Below the pieces are notes generated by a model. The model saw nothing but the letters and a program-made list of their open reading frames with translations, was not told where the DNA came from and did not search any database. This document shows, one piece after another, positions 7,444-14,010 of a DNA stretch of 14,419 nucleotides; the stretch's first letter is position 1, and each line of letters begins with the position of its first letter. This DNA is from Clostridium sp. UBA6640 (GTDB lineage: Bacteria > Bacillota > Clostridia > Clostridiales > Clostridiaceae). A program made the position numbers and the translations under genes. The stretch covers positions 13,863 to 28,281 of the forward strand of contig NZ_DKLM01000051.1 of assembly GCF_002455975.1 (NCBI RefSeq), written 5' to 3'.

Positions 7444-8403
7444 TTATACAAAGGTTTTTCTATATTCAGAAGGTGAAATATTCATAAGTTTTTTAAATGC
7501 AGAGGCAAATTTACTTGAATTCTCGTAACCAACCTTCCCTGCAATGGTAGTAATACTTTCATTAGTTTCACGAAGCATTAACGCCGCTGCTTGCATGCGA
7601 TAAGATCGCATATATGCAGACATTGATGTGCCATAAACGCCTTTGAAGCAATTCTTCATAGAAGTAAGTGGTATATCAAATTGGGTGGACAATTTCTCTA
7701 AGGTAATATTCTTTTCTATATTATCAGTCATATGTTTCATAATTAATTTTACTTTTTCAACTTGCTTTTTAGAGAAATATGGTCGTTCTTCAGCTTTTTC
7801 CGATACATTTACCACTGTTAAAAACAGTAGTAGTTCTAAGACCTTAATCTTAAAATAATTTATACGAATTTTATCAGGCACAGTATAGAGTTCGGAAAAG
7901 ATATGTTGAATGGAGTCCTTTGCACGCATAATAAAAGGTAATTTTCCTAAACAAAATTTGCTATATAGTTCTTGTAGATCAATAGAAAGACTACCAAAAA
8001 TATTTGATAATGTTTTCGATGCTTCTTCAATATATATTGCTACTGTAATTCCATGATAATGTTTTAGAGGAAGCCCGAATCCTATGGCGTGATGATTTCT
8101 TGGATTAATCTGTAAATCTCCCTCCTGTAAATACATGTATAAACCGCCCTCAAGTTCCCATTCGATACGGCCCTCTCGACAATGATCGATTCCTATCATC
8201 TTAACTTTTGGTAAAAACTCTGAGAAACAATTTTGCATGTGAAAATCATTATACATCAAATCAATGCCAGGAAATACATTGTAGCAGCTCATGGTACCTT
8301 CTCCAGTGATATCTTCCATTTTATATACAGTACAATCTTCATCTTTTTTTATTACAATAATATTATTGCCATAAAAAGCTTTTTCTTCCGATAATCTATC
8401 CAA
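7444..8403 (-). CDS. AraC/XylS-family transcriptional regulator, PchR/YbtA-like arrangement
   Basis: A 319-residue regulator. The N-terminal sensing domain (about 35-130) has a small cupin-like beta pattern with HCREGRIEWE (74-83) and YLQEGDLQIN (91-100), which resembles PchR-type regulators. The C-terminal AraC DNA-binding domain (about 217-317) has two helix-turn-helix units: one around 234-253 (ITLEKLSTQFDIPLTSMKNC) and one around 283-304 with GYENSSKFASAFKK, ending ISPSEYRK. Start is TTG at 8403 with GGAG (8414-8417) ten bases upstream; the ATG at 8413 is out of frame and stops within six codons. It precedes the ABC pair in the same direction and probably activates it. PchR and YbtA respond to siderophores in other bacteria, so the ligand here may be similar; that is inference. 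Confidence 0.9.
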   Translation of the reverse strand: MDRLSEEKAFYGNNIIVIKKDEDCTVYKMEDITGEGTMSCYNVFPGIDLMYNDFHMQNCFSEFLPKVKMIGIDHCREGRIEWELEGGLYMYLQEGDLQINPRNHHAIGFGLPLKHYHGITVAIYIEEASKTLSNIFGSLSIDLQELYSKFCLGKLPFIMRAKDSIQHIFSELYTVPDKIRINYFKIKVLELLLFLTVVNVSEKAEERPYFSKKQVEKVKLIMKHMTDNIEKNITLEKLSTQFDIPLTSMKNCFKGVYGTSMSAYMRSYRMQAAALMLRETNESITTIAGKVGYENSSKFASAFKKLMNISPSEYRKTFV

Positions 8404-8515
8404 TTTGGCCCATCTCCATTTCTATTTTAATGAGAGACCTAATAATAGAAAGCTTGAAAGTATAAAATCTTGTGCCTCCTAAAGTTTACCTTAAATAATT
8501 ATATCCTTATAAACA

Positions 8516-9037
8516 TTATGACTTAATCCATTCCTCTTTTAAAATCCCCATAATGATTTTGTCATGAAAACTACCGTCTCTATAAAATGCTTGTCTCATA
8601 ATCCCTTCTGTTTTGAAATTAGCCTTAGTATAAGCTTTAAGTGCTCCTACATTTTTTTCGGAAACAGTAAGCATTATTCTATTAAGATCTAAATCTTCAA
8701 ATCCATATTTAACAATCTCTTTTGTTACAAATGTACCTACACCTTTTCCATGGTAAGATTTATCTCCAATAAATATAAAATATTCACCTGATAGATCTAT
8801 TTCACTGATTTGAACTATACCAGCATATCCAATTAGTTTTCCATTACAGTTATCTACAATAGCTTGATTGTAAGATGATTTATCTAATAAAAGTTTATCA
8901 AACCAATTTGATATTTCATCATTACTTTTCATTTTCTGAAATGTAGATAAAGAATATCTTATTACCTCCTTATCTTTTATCCAAGAAAAGAAATATTTTT
9001 TATCAGATAACTGTAAATCTCTTAATTTTATATTCAT
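8516..9037 (-). CDS. GNAT-family N-acetyltransferase (RimJ/RimL-like)
   Basis: A 173-residue acetyltransferase of full length for the family. The fold order is visible: an N-terminal strand and helix pair (IKLRDLQLSDKKYFFSWI), then acetyl-CoA-binding motif A around 91-102 with HGKGVGT (the Q/R-x-x-G-x-G/A loop). A C-terminal motif follows with NVGALKAYTKANFKTEG (129-145), in which the Asn and Tyr match catalytic positions typical of RimJ/RimL-like enzymes. It uses acetyl-CoA to acetylate an amine; the substrate could be a protein N-terminus, an antibiotic or a small metabolite and cannot be told from sequence. Start has CTCTCC complement GGAGAG (9045-9050) seven bases upstream. It follows the methyltransferase gene by less than 50 bp, so the two are probably co-transcribed. 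Confidence 0.9.
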   Translation of the reverse strand: MNIKLRDLQLSDKKYFFSWIKDKEVIRYSLSTFQKMKSNDEISNWFDKLLLDKSSYNQAIVDNCNGKLIGYAGIVQISEIDLSGEYFIFIGDKSYHGKGVGTFVTKEIVKYGFEDLDLNRIMLTVSEKNVGALKAYTKANFKTEGIMRQAFYRDGSFHDKIIMGILKEEWIKS

Positions 9038-9084
9038 GCAACATCTCTCCTATCGGTATTCCAAAATATTTATTTAAATATTAT

Positions 9085-9741
9085 CTATTTCTTACGTGCA
9101 TTTATATAATAATATTTAGAATAGTATTTTTTACCATTTAAATAACAATAGTCTATATGGCGTATTTTTTCTATATCAAAATTGTGAAATAAATTTAAAA
9201 TTTCTTCGCGATTTGCGTAAAAGTGTGGTATATCTTTGTCTGGACCATCTTCTTTGTTTATTACTGTATTTTCATCTATTTTAGGAAATCCAGCTTTCTC
9301 AAAGTCCCAAGCTTCCTTAGAACACATTGATGTGTATATTTCTCCACCTTGTCTCAGTACTCGTTCTATTTCACTTATGATTTTTTTCGCCCCTAATGTA
9401 TCTGTATGCGAAATAACATGATATGCAAATATACAATCAAAAGAATTGTCTGCATAAGGTAAATCAATCATATCTCCAACTCTTATATCAATATTTAAGT
9501 TTTCTTTTTTAGCCCATTCTTTTAAGTTATTCATCCCGTAATCTGATAAATCTATAGCTGATACACTAAACCCTTGTTTTGCAAAAAATATAGAATGTCG
9601 TCCTAATCCAGCACCTAAATCTAAAATATTTTTAAAATCTAATTCTGACCATTTGCTAGAGAAATAATAACTATCTTCAGTTGGCTTTAACCAAGGTGAC
9701 TGATTTGCTTTCTCCCATTCCCATCCTTTTGAATTTACCAT
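9085..9741 (-). CDS. Class I SAM-dependent methyltransferase
   Basis: A Rossmann-fold methyltransferase. The longest reading frame begins at 9756, but no ribosome binding site precedes that ATG. An internal ATG at 9741 has GGGGGA seven bases upstream and is chosen here, giving 218 residues starting MVNSKGWEW. In this numbering motif I is LDLGAGLGR (about 40-48), the acidic ribose-binding residue follows in AIDLS (D64), GDMIDLPY comes at about 89-96, and motif III is RVLRQGGEIY (about 127-136). The N-terminal pattern WEWEKANQSPW resembles small-molecule methyltransferases with a short lid. The methyl acceptor is unknown. It sits just ahead of the GNAT gene, and the pair may act on the same compound or may simply be neighbouring detoxification genes. 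Confidence 0.88.
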   Translation of the reverse strand: MVNSKGWEWEKANQSPWLKPTEDSYYFSSKWSELDFKNILDLGAGLGRHSIFFAKQGFSVSAIDLSDYGMNNLKEWAKKENLNIDIRVGDMIDLPYADNSFDCIFAYHVISHTDTLGAKKIISEIERVLRQGGEIYTSMCSKEAWDFEKAGFPKIDENTVINKEDGPDKDIPHFYANREEILNLFHNFDIEKIRHIDYCYLNGKKYYSKYYYINARKK

Positions 9742-9774
9742 TTCTATTTCCCCCATTCTAAAAAAGTTATTACT

Positions 9775-9797
9775 TAAACGAACGGTTTATAAGTATA
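9775..9797 (-). promoter_or_regulatory. Weak candidate promoter and operator of the methyltransferase-acetyltransferase pair
   Basis: TAAAC-GAACG-GTTTA (9775-9789) is a short inverted repeat and the only GC-richer patch in an AT-rich gap. It sits 34 bp upstream of the chosen start. Beside it a TATACT -10 (9792-9797, - strand) can be drawn, but -35 candidates such as TTCATA or TGTTCA are poor in sequence or spacing. The layout could suit a repressor site downstream of a promoter. Support is weak. Confidence 0.28.
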
Positions 9798-9839
9798 TAA
9801 TATATAGCTTATTATGAACACTATATTAAAACAAAGCCT

Positions 9840-10073
9840 TTATTTATTATCTTTTTCATTGCCCCTTTTAAAGTTTCCTGTTATTTTTGCCATAATTAAC
9901 TGAAGTTCCTTTCCATCTGCACTTTTTATTTTAGCTAAAAATCTTTCACTTTCTTTTCCTCTTAAGATTTTAACTTGTTTTCCATACCAATATATAAAAA
10001 CCTTATTATCCTTTAAAACACTATATGAAAATGGCTCTTCATCAAGTTTATTACGTTTATCTATATCATCCAT
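9840..10073 (-). CDS. Small conserved-looking protein of unknown function (77 residues)
   Basis: A 77-residue soluble, lysine-rich protein without signal peptide or membrane segment. The core alternates short strands (YSVLKDNKVFIYWYGKQVKI, 17-36) with a charged helix (LRGKESERFLAKI, 37-49). It ends with QLIMAKITGNFKRGNEK (59-75), a tail that looks like that of small hypothetical proteins found in Clostridium and Bacillus relatives; this is from memory and needs a database search. No catalytic motif is visible. Its start has GAGGAG (10080-10085) six bases upstream, and a plausible promoter lies at 10101-10130, so it is an independently expressed gene. Function unknown. Confidence 0.8.
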   Translation of the reverse strand: MDDIDKRNKLDEEPFSYSVLKDNKVFIYWYGKQVKILRGKESERFLAKIKSADGKELQLIMAKITGNFKRGNEKDNK

Positions 10074-10100
10074 TTCTATCTCCTCAATTATTTAAATTAT

Positions 10101-10130
10101 TATATACCTTAATAAGAGTACACTATTCAA
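10101..10130 (-). promoter_or_regulatory. Candidate sigma-A promoter of the 77-residue protein gene
   Basis: TTGAAT (10125-10130, - strand) and TATATA (10101-10106) are separated by 18 bp and lie about 30 nt before the start codon, leaving a short leader with the GAGGAG ribosome binding site. A second TATAAT overlaps at 20-bp spacing. Reasonable but unproven. Confidence 0.55.
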
Positions 10131-10393
10131 TAATTGTACCATTTATTTCATAGATATTACATTATTTTGTAGCACTTAGCTAAATCCCCTATATTATACT
10201 ATTTTGATGGAAGTACAGTAGTATATGAAATCTTTCTTTTCCTATTGAATTTAAAATGATAGAATTAAATAAAATTGTTAATATATTTAAGGAAGTAGAA
10301 GTCAATGCTTTCATATCCTGCTTCAACTTCTAGGGATGAGTATTAATCTTATTATTTAATTCCTAAAGTTCACAAAAATATAATGTAATATAA
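10131..10393. other. 263-bp AT-rich gap, no gene recognised
   Basis: This stretch lies between the promoter of the small protein gene and the terminator at 10394. It contains one imperfect hairpin, GAAGTAGAAG (10292-10301) with CTTCAACTTC (10321-10330), without a T-tract. A 25-codon + strand frame starts at 10256 without a ribosome binding site. A TATAAT-like hexamer near 10195 on the - strand has no matching -35. I see no credible gene or RNA here. Confidence 0.5.
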
Positions 10394-10423
10394 AAAAACA
10401 AATTGCATTCACAATTTGTTTTT
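10394..10423. terminator. Intrinsic terminator after the C39-like peptidase and the DtxR remnant
   Basis: AAAAACAAATTG (10394-10405) pairs perfectly with CAATTTGTTTTT (10412-10423) around the loop CATTCA: a seven-pair core, CAAATTG/CAATTTG, with A-T extensions that give T-tracts on both strands. In the - direction it would end transcripts from the peptidase gene that run through the DtxR-type remnant. Confidence 0.75.
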
Positions 10424-10430
10424 CCATACC

Positions 10431-10619
10431 ATTTTTTAAAAACTTCTTAATTCCTTAAAAAATTTTATCGCTGATTATATGTTAAACCCTACGGGCATCT
10501 TTCTCATCTACTTCTTCACATACATTTGCTGTTTGAACAAAGAATTCAGTCAATATCTGATGACGTTCCTATATACTCTCTGCTTTCTCACGGCCCATTT
10601 CAGTGAACATTTTATATCC
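10431..10619 (-). pseudogene. Remnant of a DtxR/MntR-family metal-dependent repressor (C-terminal part)
   Basis: A single - strand frame reads GYKMFTEMGREKAESI, stop, ERHQILTEFFVQTANV, CEEVDEKDARRV, stop, HIISDKIF, stop, GIKKFLKN. This follows the DtxR/MntR pattern from the end of the winged helix (GYxxLTExG) through the dimerisation and metal domain (RHxxLxxFF, EDA..IEH..S). The three stops are TAG at 10569-10571, TAA at 10482-10484 and TAA at 10455-10457. By analogy with family members they replace a Tyr (Y-E-R-H), the conserved metal-ligand Glu of the EH motif, and a Glu after the phenylalanine. The family's Cys/Glu ligand before it reads Arg. The DNA-binding N-terminus is missing, with stop codons directly upstream. 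No frameshift is needed, so the decay is by point mutation after truncation. Identification rests on recalled family motifs, not on a search. Confidence 0.82.
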
Positions 10620-10656
10620 TTACTACTATGTACATTTTCTTTGTTATATTAAAAGA

Positions 10657-11424
10657 TTATTCTTTAATGGTCATTGCTTGAGAACCCATTTGCTTCCATG
10701 CTTCTTCAAAATTTATACGATTTATTTTTTGATTGGCTTCTGGATAAAGCGGATCATTAATATAGATGAAATTATCATCATAACCTGTAATAACCACACT
10801 ATGTTGATCATATGTAACTTGCATCTCACCCATTTTCGTATTCCAAGTCTCAAATGCATCTGAAGATAATAGCTGAAAACTCCAGTTACTTATCACCCAA
10901 ACTGGATGACCTTGATCAATTTGATCATATAAATCTTTCATACTTTTTCCTGTGAGATTTATAATTCTTTCAGATGAAACATATTTTTCTGCTAAATCAA
11001 TGATTGGCTCCACATAAACCCCTAAACCATTATTATCAAAGGTTTCCATATCGCCAACAAAACCTTCATGCATATTTCCACGTTGCCCATCTTCATCTAT
11101 AAACGGAACATATTTTATCATTTTAGAAAGCTCCATTTTATCTACATTTATGTTCATATATTGTAAAAGCATTGCAAGACTAGTTACTTCACACCCTCGT
11201 GCTAGCTCTGGTTCTTGCATAATTAGTGGAACTTCTAAACCTTGGTTTTCTTTAGAAATATTATCTTCATAATTAATAGTTGTTTTACTTTCTTTTTCCT
11301 CAGTGGCTTTAACAATATGTTGATTGTTGATTACCTTTAAAAGAGTAATTAATGCAACAATTAATAATAAAAAGCTTGCTATTCTAATAGATGCTACTTT
11401 ATAATGCAATTTTTGATTTTTCAT
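10657..11424 (-). CDS. Membrane-anchored C39-like cysteine peptidase (YvpB-like)
   Basis: A 255-residue protein with an N-terminal hydrophobic segment (about 13-32) after a basic start (KNQKLHYK), so a signal anchor or uncleaved signal peptide; no lipobox is seen. After a charged linker (40-62) comes a C39-like papain-fold domain. It begins VPLIMQEPELARGCEVTSL with catalytic C78, then DQHSVVITGYDD with H208, and ends YINDPL with D224 as the likely third residue. Spacing and length agree with B. subtilis YvpB and other Peptidase_C39_2 proteins. The family is linked to bacteriocin-leader peptidases, but stand-alone surface members have unknown substrates. Ribosome binding site AAAGGAGA (11433-11440) precedes the ATG. 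It has no bacteriocin ABC partner next to it; the MacB-like pair upstream is separated by a 379-bp gap. Confidence 0.88.
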   Translation of the reverse strand: MKNQKLHYKVASIRIASFLLLIVALITLLKVINNQHIVKATEEKESKTTINYEDNISKENQGLEVPLIMQEPELARGCEVTSLAMLLQYMNINVDKMELSKMIKYVPFIDEDGQRGNMHEGFVGDMETFDNNGLGVYVEPIIDLAEKYVSSERIINLTGKSMKDLYDQIDQGHPVWVISNWSFQLLSSDAFETWNTKMGEMQVTYDQHSVVITGYDDNFIYINDPLYPEANQKINRINFEEAWKQMGSQAMTIKE

Positions 11425-11535
11425 TTTAATTTTCTCCTTTGTTTTGTGTTCTATACATGAAAATATACAAGAATAAAATGAAGAAGAAGTAAAGATTAAT
11501 TTCTATTTCTACTAAGATTACACAATACAAAATAT

Positions 11536-11629
11536 ATAGACAGATAGTTTTACAAGAATAATAGTTAAATGCTATTATAAACATTTGATATATGTGTGTA
11601 ATGGTAAAAATGAAACCCTATCTGTCTAT
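11536..11629. repeat. 94-bp element bounded by perfect 12-bp inverted repeats
   Basis: ATAGACAGATAG (11536-11547) and CTATCTGTCTAT (11618-11629) are exact reverse complements, 70 bp apart. Inside, TTTTAC (11548-11553) can pair with GTAAAA (11604-11609), and ATAATAG/CTATTAT forms a small seven-pair hairpin. No clear target-site duplication flanks it. It lies in the gap between the peptidase and the MacB-like ATPase genes. It could be a small non-autonomous palindromic element or a folded untranslated RNA. Confidence 0.6.
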
Positions 11630-11721
11630 CTCTTTATTTATTTAATCTTTAAATCATTAGTTCTAATACTCCAACATTAAATACAGCCTGCTTGTCCATA
11701 ATTTTACCACAAGTTTTAAAA

Positions 11722-11762
11722 CAAATTTACTAAGCATTACCTTATGAAAATCAAATTTACTA
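11722..11762. repeat. Two direct copies of CAAATTTACTA, 30 bp apart
   Basis: CAAATTTACTA occurs at 11722-11732 and again at 11752-11762, a start-to-start distance of 30 bp. Both copies are followed shortly by GCAT. The second copy overlaps the 5' arm of the hairpin at 11750-11781. It may be a local duplication in AT-rich DNA or a pair of protein sites three helical turns apart. Confidence 0.4.
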
Positions 11763-11781
11763 TTGCATCTTTTTATTTGAT
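11750..11781 (-). terminator. Candidate terminator of the MacB-like operon
   Basis: ATCAAAT (11750-11756) pairs with ATTTGAT (11775-11781) around an 18-base loop. On the - strand the second arm runs into TTTTCATAAGG. It is 22 bp beyond the ATPase stop. The stem is all A-T except one pair and the loop is long, so it is a weak terminator at best. Confidence 0.35.
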
Positions 11782-11803
11782 ATTATTATTTTAAACTTCT
11801 TTA

Positions 11804-12472
11804 CTATTTACTAATCTTTATTAATTTACCCTCATTAATTCCTAAAACTACATCAGCAACAGAAGTAACCTTTTTAGAGTGAGTAACAATAATAACACAT
11901 TTATTCTGCTCATGAGCAAGTGCAGTAAAAATTTTAAGGATTTCCATTTCGGTATCTTTATCTAAATTTCCTGTAGGCTCGTCTGCAATTATAACACCTG
12001 GGCTATGAGATAAGGCTCTTGCAATCCCCACACGCTGCTGCTCTCCACCTGAAAGTCTTAGTATCTTACGATCTGCAGTTTCTCTGTCAATACCTACATT
12101 TTTCAAAAGCGCATATGCAAAAGTTTTTTTATCTTTTTCATCACTACCACTGATATTCATGGACAGGACAATATTCTCCATCGCAGTTGCATTTGTTAAA
12201 AGATTAAAACCTTGAAATACCACTCCTATATCCTTTGACCTATATTTGTCACGATCAATATTTTTAAGATTTCCCTTTCTATACAATATATCACCGCTTG
12301 TACAAACGTCAAGACCTGAAATAAGGGAAAGCAGTGTGGATTTGCCAGAACCGGATTTTCCTACAATGGTGTAAACTTTTCCTGCTTCAAATTCTGCGCT
12401 CACTTCATTTAAGACTATCTTTTTTCCACCTTCGTATTTATAGCTTACATCTTTTAATGTCAATACACTCAT
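11804..12472 (-). CDS. ABC transporter ATPase, MacB/LolD family
   Basis: A 222-residue ATPase, counted from the ATG at 12472. The frame can be extended to a GTG at 12481, but AGGTGA just upstream of the ATG and the family-typical start MSVLTLKDVSYKY favour 12472. Motifs in this numbering are Walker A GKSGSGKST (38-46), Q-loop Q87, signature LSGGEQQ (140-146), Walker B IIADEP with E165, D-loop NLD and H198. It powers the FtsX-like permease encoded just upstream (9-bp gap), forming a MacB-type mechanotransmission ABC system rather than a classic importer. In Firmicutes such systems export peptides, or take part in peptide-antibiotic resistance and cell-envelope stress. Confidence 0.93.
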   Translation of the reverse strand: MSVLTLKDVSYKYEGGKKIVLNEVSAEFEAGKVYTIVGKSGSGKSTLLSLISGLDVCTSGDILYRKGNLKNIDRDKYRSKDIGVVFQGFNLLTNATAMENIVLSMNISGSDEKDKKTFAYALLKNVGIDRETADRKILRLSGGEQQRVGIARALSHSPGVIIADEPTGNLDKDTEMEILKIFTALAHEQNKCVIIVTHSKKVTSVADVVLGINEGKLIKISK

Positions 12473-12481
12473 ATATCTCAC

Positions 12482-13906
12482 CTAATTCCTTTCCATCAGT
12501 ATTTTAATAGGTTCATATTTTGTAATTTTACCTATGGAAACAATTCCTGAAACTGAAGCAAGAAGTAATGAAATAGCAATAATTTCTCCTATTGTATCAA
12601 GTCCAAGGGAAACGTCCATATTATCTAGTGGCTCTGCATTTATAGATTTTGCTGGTTTTCCACCTATCATTATCATTTTAGGTCCCCCTGCACTTGCCTT
12701 ACTCTCTGCTAATTCTGCCGCTGCAATTTGATTATTAAGCAAAATATTTGCTACAGGCTGCGATGCAACTGTTCCTGAGCTTATTCCAATCACTAAGCAT
12801 ATACATGTTATGATGAGCATTTCTGCCCAAAGTCCTAAAGCTACCTTTCCTTTTTTCATACCCATAGCTCTTAGAACACCAACTTCATATTTCCTTTCAC
12901 GAATAGAAATTGAAGAAAGAAGTGCAAGAATGATTCCACCAAGAATCAGAACTATAATCATAAAAGTAACAGAAATGCTCTTTAGACCTTCAACTGGGCC
13001 TACAATTTTATGATAGTTTGCTTCATCTGTTGCAACATCATATATTTCATTTAACCCTTTTTCATATACCTCATTTCTAAAATTTTCTATCATATCTGGA
13101 TTTTTCAAATAATAGGTAGCATCAATCTCGATACCTCTTTTTCCTGAATCCATAGGAGCTAAAACTGTGTCAAAATCAGCTAAGATCTCATTACGTCTAT
13201 TCATATAAGGATTTTTAAACATTGAGTTAGAATATTCTTCTGTTGTATCATAAAAAGTACCAACAACAGTTAATGTATACGTAATATCCTGGGTATTACC
13301 TTCTTCATCAGTAAGCATTCCATCTAAAGTAATTATATCTCCAACTGAAATATTGTTAAGCTCAGCAAGATCTGTGCTTATAACACATTCATCTTTATTT
13401 TCTACTATCCTTCCATCTACAATTTCACGATCTCCAGCTTCAAAATCTTCCCAAAGATTTCCGTAAAGGCGCATTTCTGGCTGAAAGCCGGCTGCTCCCT
13501 CCCGCCCCATCATCATAGGTTTACCTTCTGCTGCATCTGCATCTATTGGGGTAACATTTTCGCTCTTAACACCAGCAGCTGCCGTATAAATACTATTTAA
13601 GATATATTCTGAATCGCCAAAGGCAATATATTGCTCAGGTGATATAGGTGGACGCTGTATTCTAACAGTGCTTTTACCGCCATCCATCTGTGTTTGAGAC
13701 TGCTGTCTCATTTTTTCCATATTGGGAGTAATGGTAACCTCCGAACCGAAACGAGTCTTATAATCATCGATAATTCCACTTGCGGTATTATTAATAATCA
13801 GTGCAACTACTGTTGTAACAATAATGGCAAAAATTATAATGCCCATCAAAATATTTCTTCCTCGATTTCGCACTATATTTTTTAATGCATTTTGAAAAAT
13901 ATACAT
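12482..13906 (-). CDS. FtsX-like ABC permease with MacB-type extracellular domain
   Basis: A 474-residue membrane protein with one N-terminal TM (about 18-39), a large extracytoplasmic MacB-core domain (about 41-310), then three TMs (about 312-333, 359-380 and 438-458). The conserved RERKYEVGVLRAMG (337-349) is the cytoplasmic coupling helix contacting the ATPase. The four-TM topology is that of MacB and FtsX. Two unusual stretches are visible: a Met-rich, Gly-containing run around 130-140 (PMMMGREGAAG), and an Ala-rich, Lys/Met segment between TM3 and TM4 (395-421, with GGPKMIMIGGKPAK) that is longer than the short loop expected there. Start has AAAGGAGAG (13916-13924). Its promoter region is described separately. 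No sensor kinase or response regulator is in the window. Confidence 0.92.
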   Translation of the reverse strand: MYIFQNALKNIVRNRGRNILMGIIIFAIIVTTVVALIINNTASGIIDDYKTRFGSEVTITPNMEKMRQQSQTQMDGGKSTVRIQRPPISPEQYIAFGDSEYILNSIYTAAAGVKSENVTPIDADAAEGKPMMMGREGAAGFQPEMRLYGNLWEDFEAGDREIVDGRIVENKDECVISTDLAELNNISVGDIITLDGMLTDEEGNTQDITYTLTVVGTFYDTTEEYSNSMFKNPYMNRRNEILADFDTVLAPMDSGKRGIEIDATYYLKNPDMIENFRNEVYEKGLNEIYDVATDEANYHKIVGPVEGLKSISVTFMIIVLILGGIILALLSSISIRERKYEVGVLRAMGMKKGKVALGLWAEMLIITCICLVIGISSGTVASQPVANILLNNQIAAAELAESKASAGGPKMIMIGGKPAKSINAEPLDNMDVSLGLDTIGEIIAISLLLASVSGIVSIGKITKYEPIKILMERN

Positions 13907-13963
13907 ATTGATTTTCTCTCCTTTAATGTCTTATATTTTGTGAATAACCACTCCATATTTATC

Positions 13964-14008
13964 ATTATAATTTCTCAACCTTTAACGAACCTTAAATGAA
14001 AGCTTAAC
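13964..14008 (-). promoter_or_regulatory. Promoter with three tandem 11-bp direct repeats, likely response-regulator site
   Basis: On the - strand the repeats GTTAAGCTTTC (13998-14008), ATTTAAGGTTC (13987-13997) and GTTAAAGGTTG (13976-13986) follow each other without a gap, each 11 bp long. The last one ends six bases before a perfect -10, TATAAT (13964-13969). At 17-bp spacing the -35 position reads AGGTTC, which is not a consensus -35 and lies within the repeats. Tandem 11-bp sites replacing the -35 are the known architecture for PhoB/OmpR-family activators. It drives the MacB-like permease-ATPase operon with a leader of about 50 nt. Confidence 0.68.
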
Positions 14009-14010
14009 CT

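Noticed and set aside
8404..8515. AGGAGG and TATAAT-like strings upstream of the AraC-type gene.
   Set aside because: The AGGAGG (about 8472-8477 on the - strand) is followed by no start codon at usable spacing, and the TATAAT has only a 3-of-6 match at -35.
10292..10330. Imperfect hairpin GAAGTAGAAG / CTTCAACTTC.
   Set aside because: One mismatch, a 19-base loop and no T-tract on either strand, so neither a terminator nor a structured RNA can be supported.
10256..10333. A 25-codon + strand reading frame in the gap before the terminator at 10394.
   Set aside because: No ribosome binding site, no promoter, overlaps an imperfect hairpin, and the peptide resembles nothing known to me.
11648..11700. 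A 16-codon - strand frame starting ATGGACAAGCAGGC between the peptidase gene and the MacB-like ATPase gene.
   Set aside because: Only a very weak GTGG ribosome binding site, short, and none of its frames gives a recognisable peptide or leader.
10657..13906. Possibility that the C39-like peptidase and the MacB-like ABC pair form a bacteriocin or peptide export cluster.
   Set aside because: No leader-peptide gene with a double-glycine motif was seen, the ABC proteins are not of the peptidase-fused type, and a 379-bp gap with hairpins separates the units.
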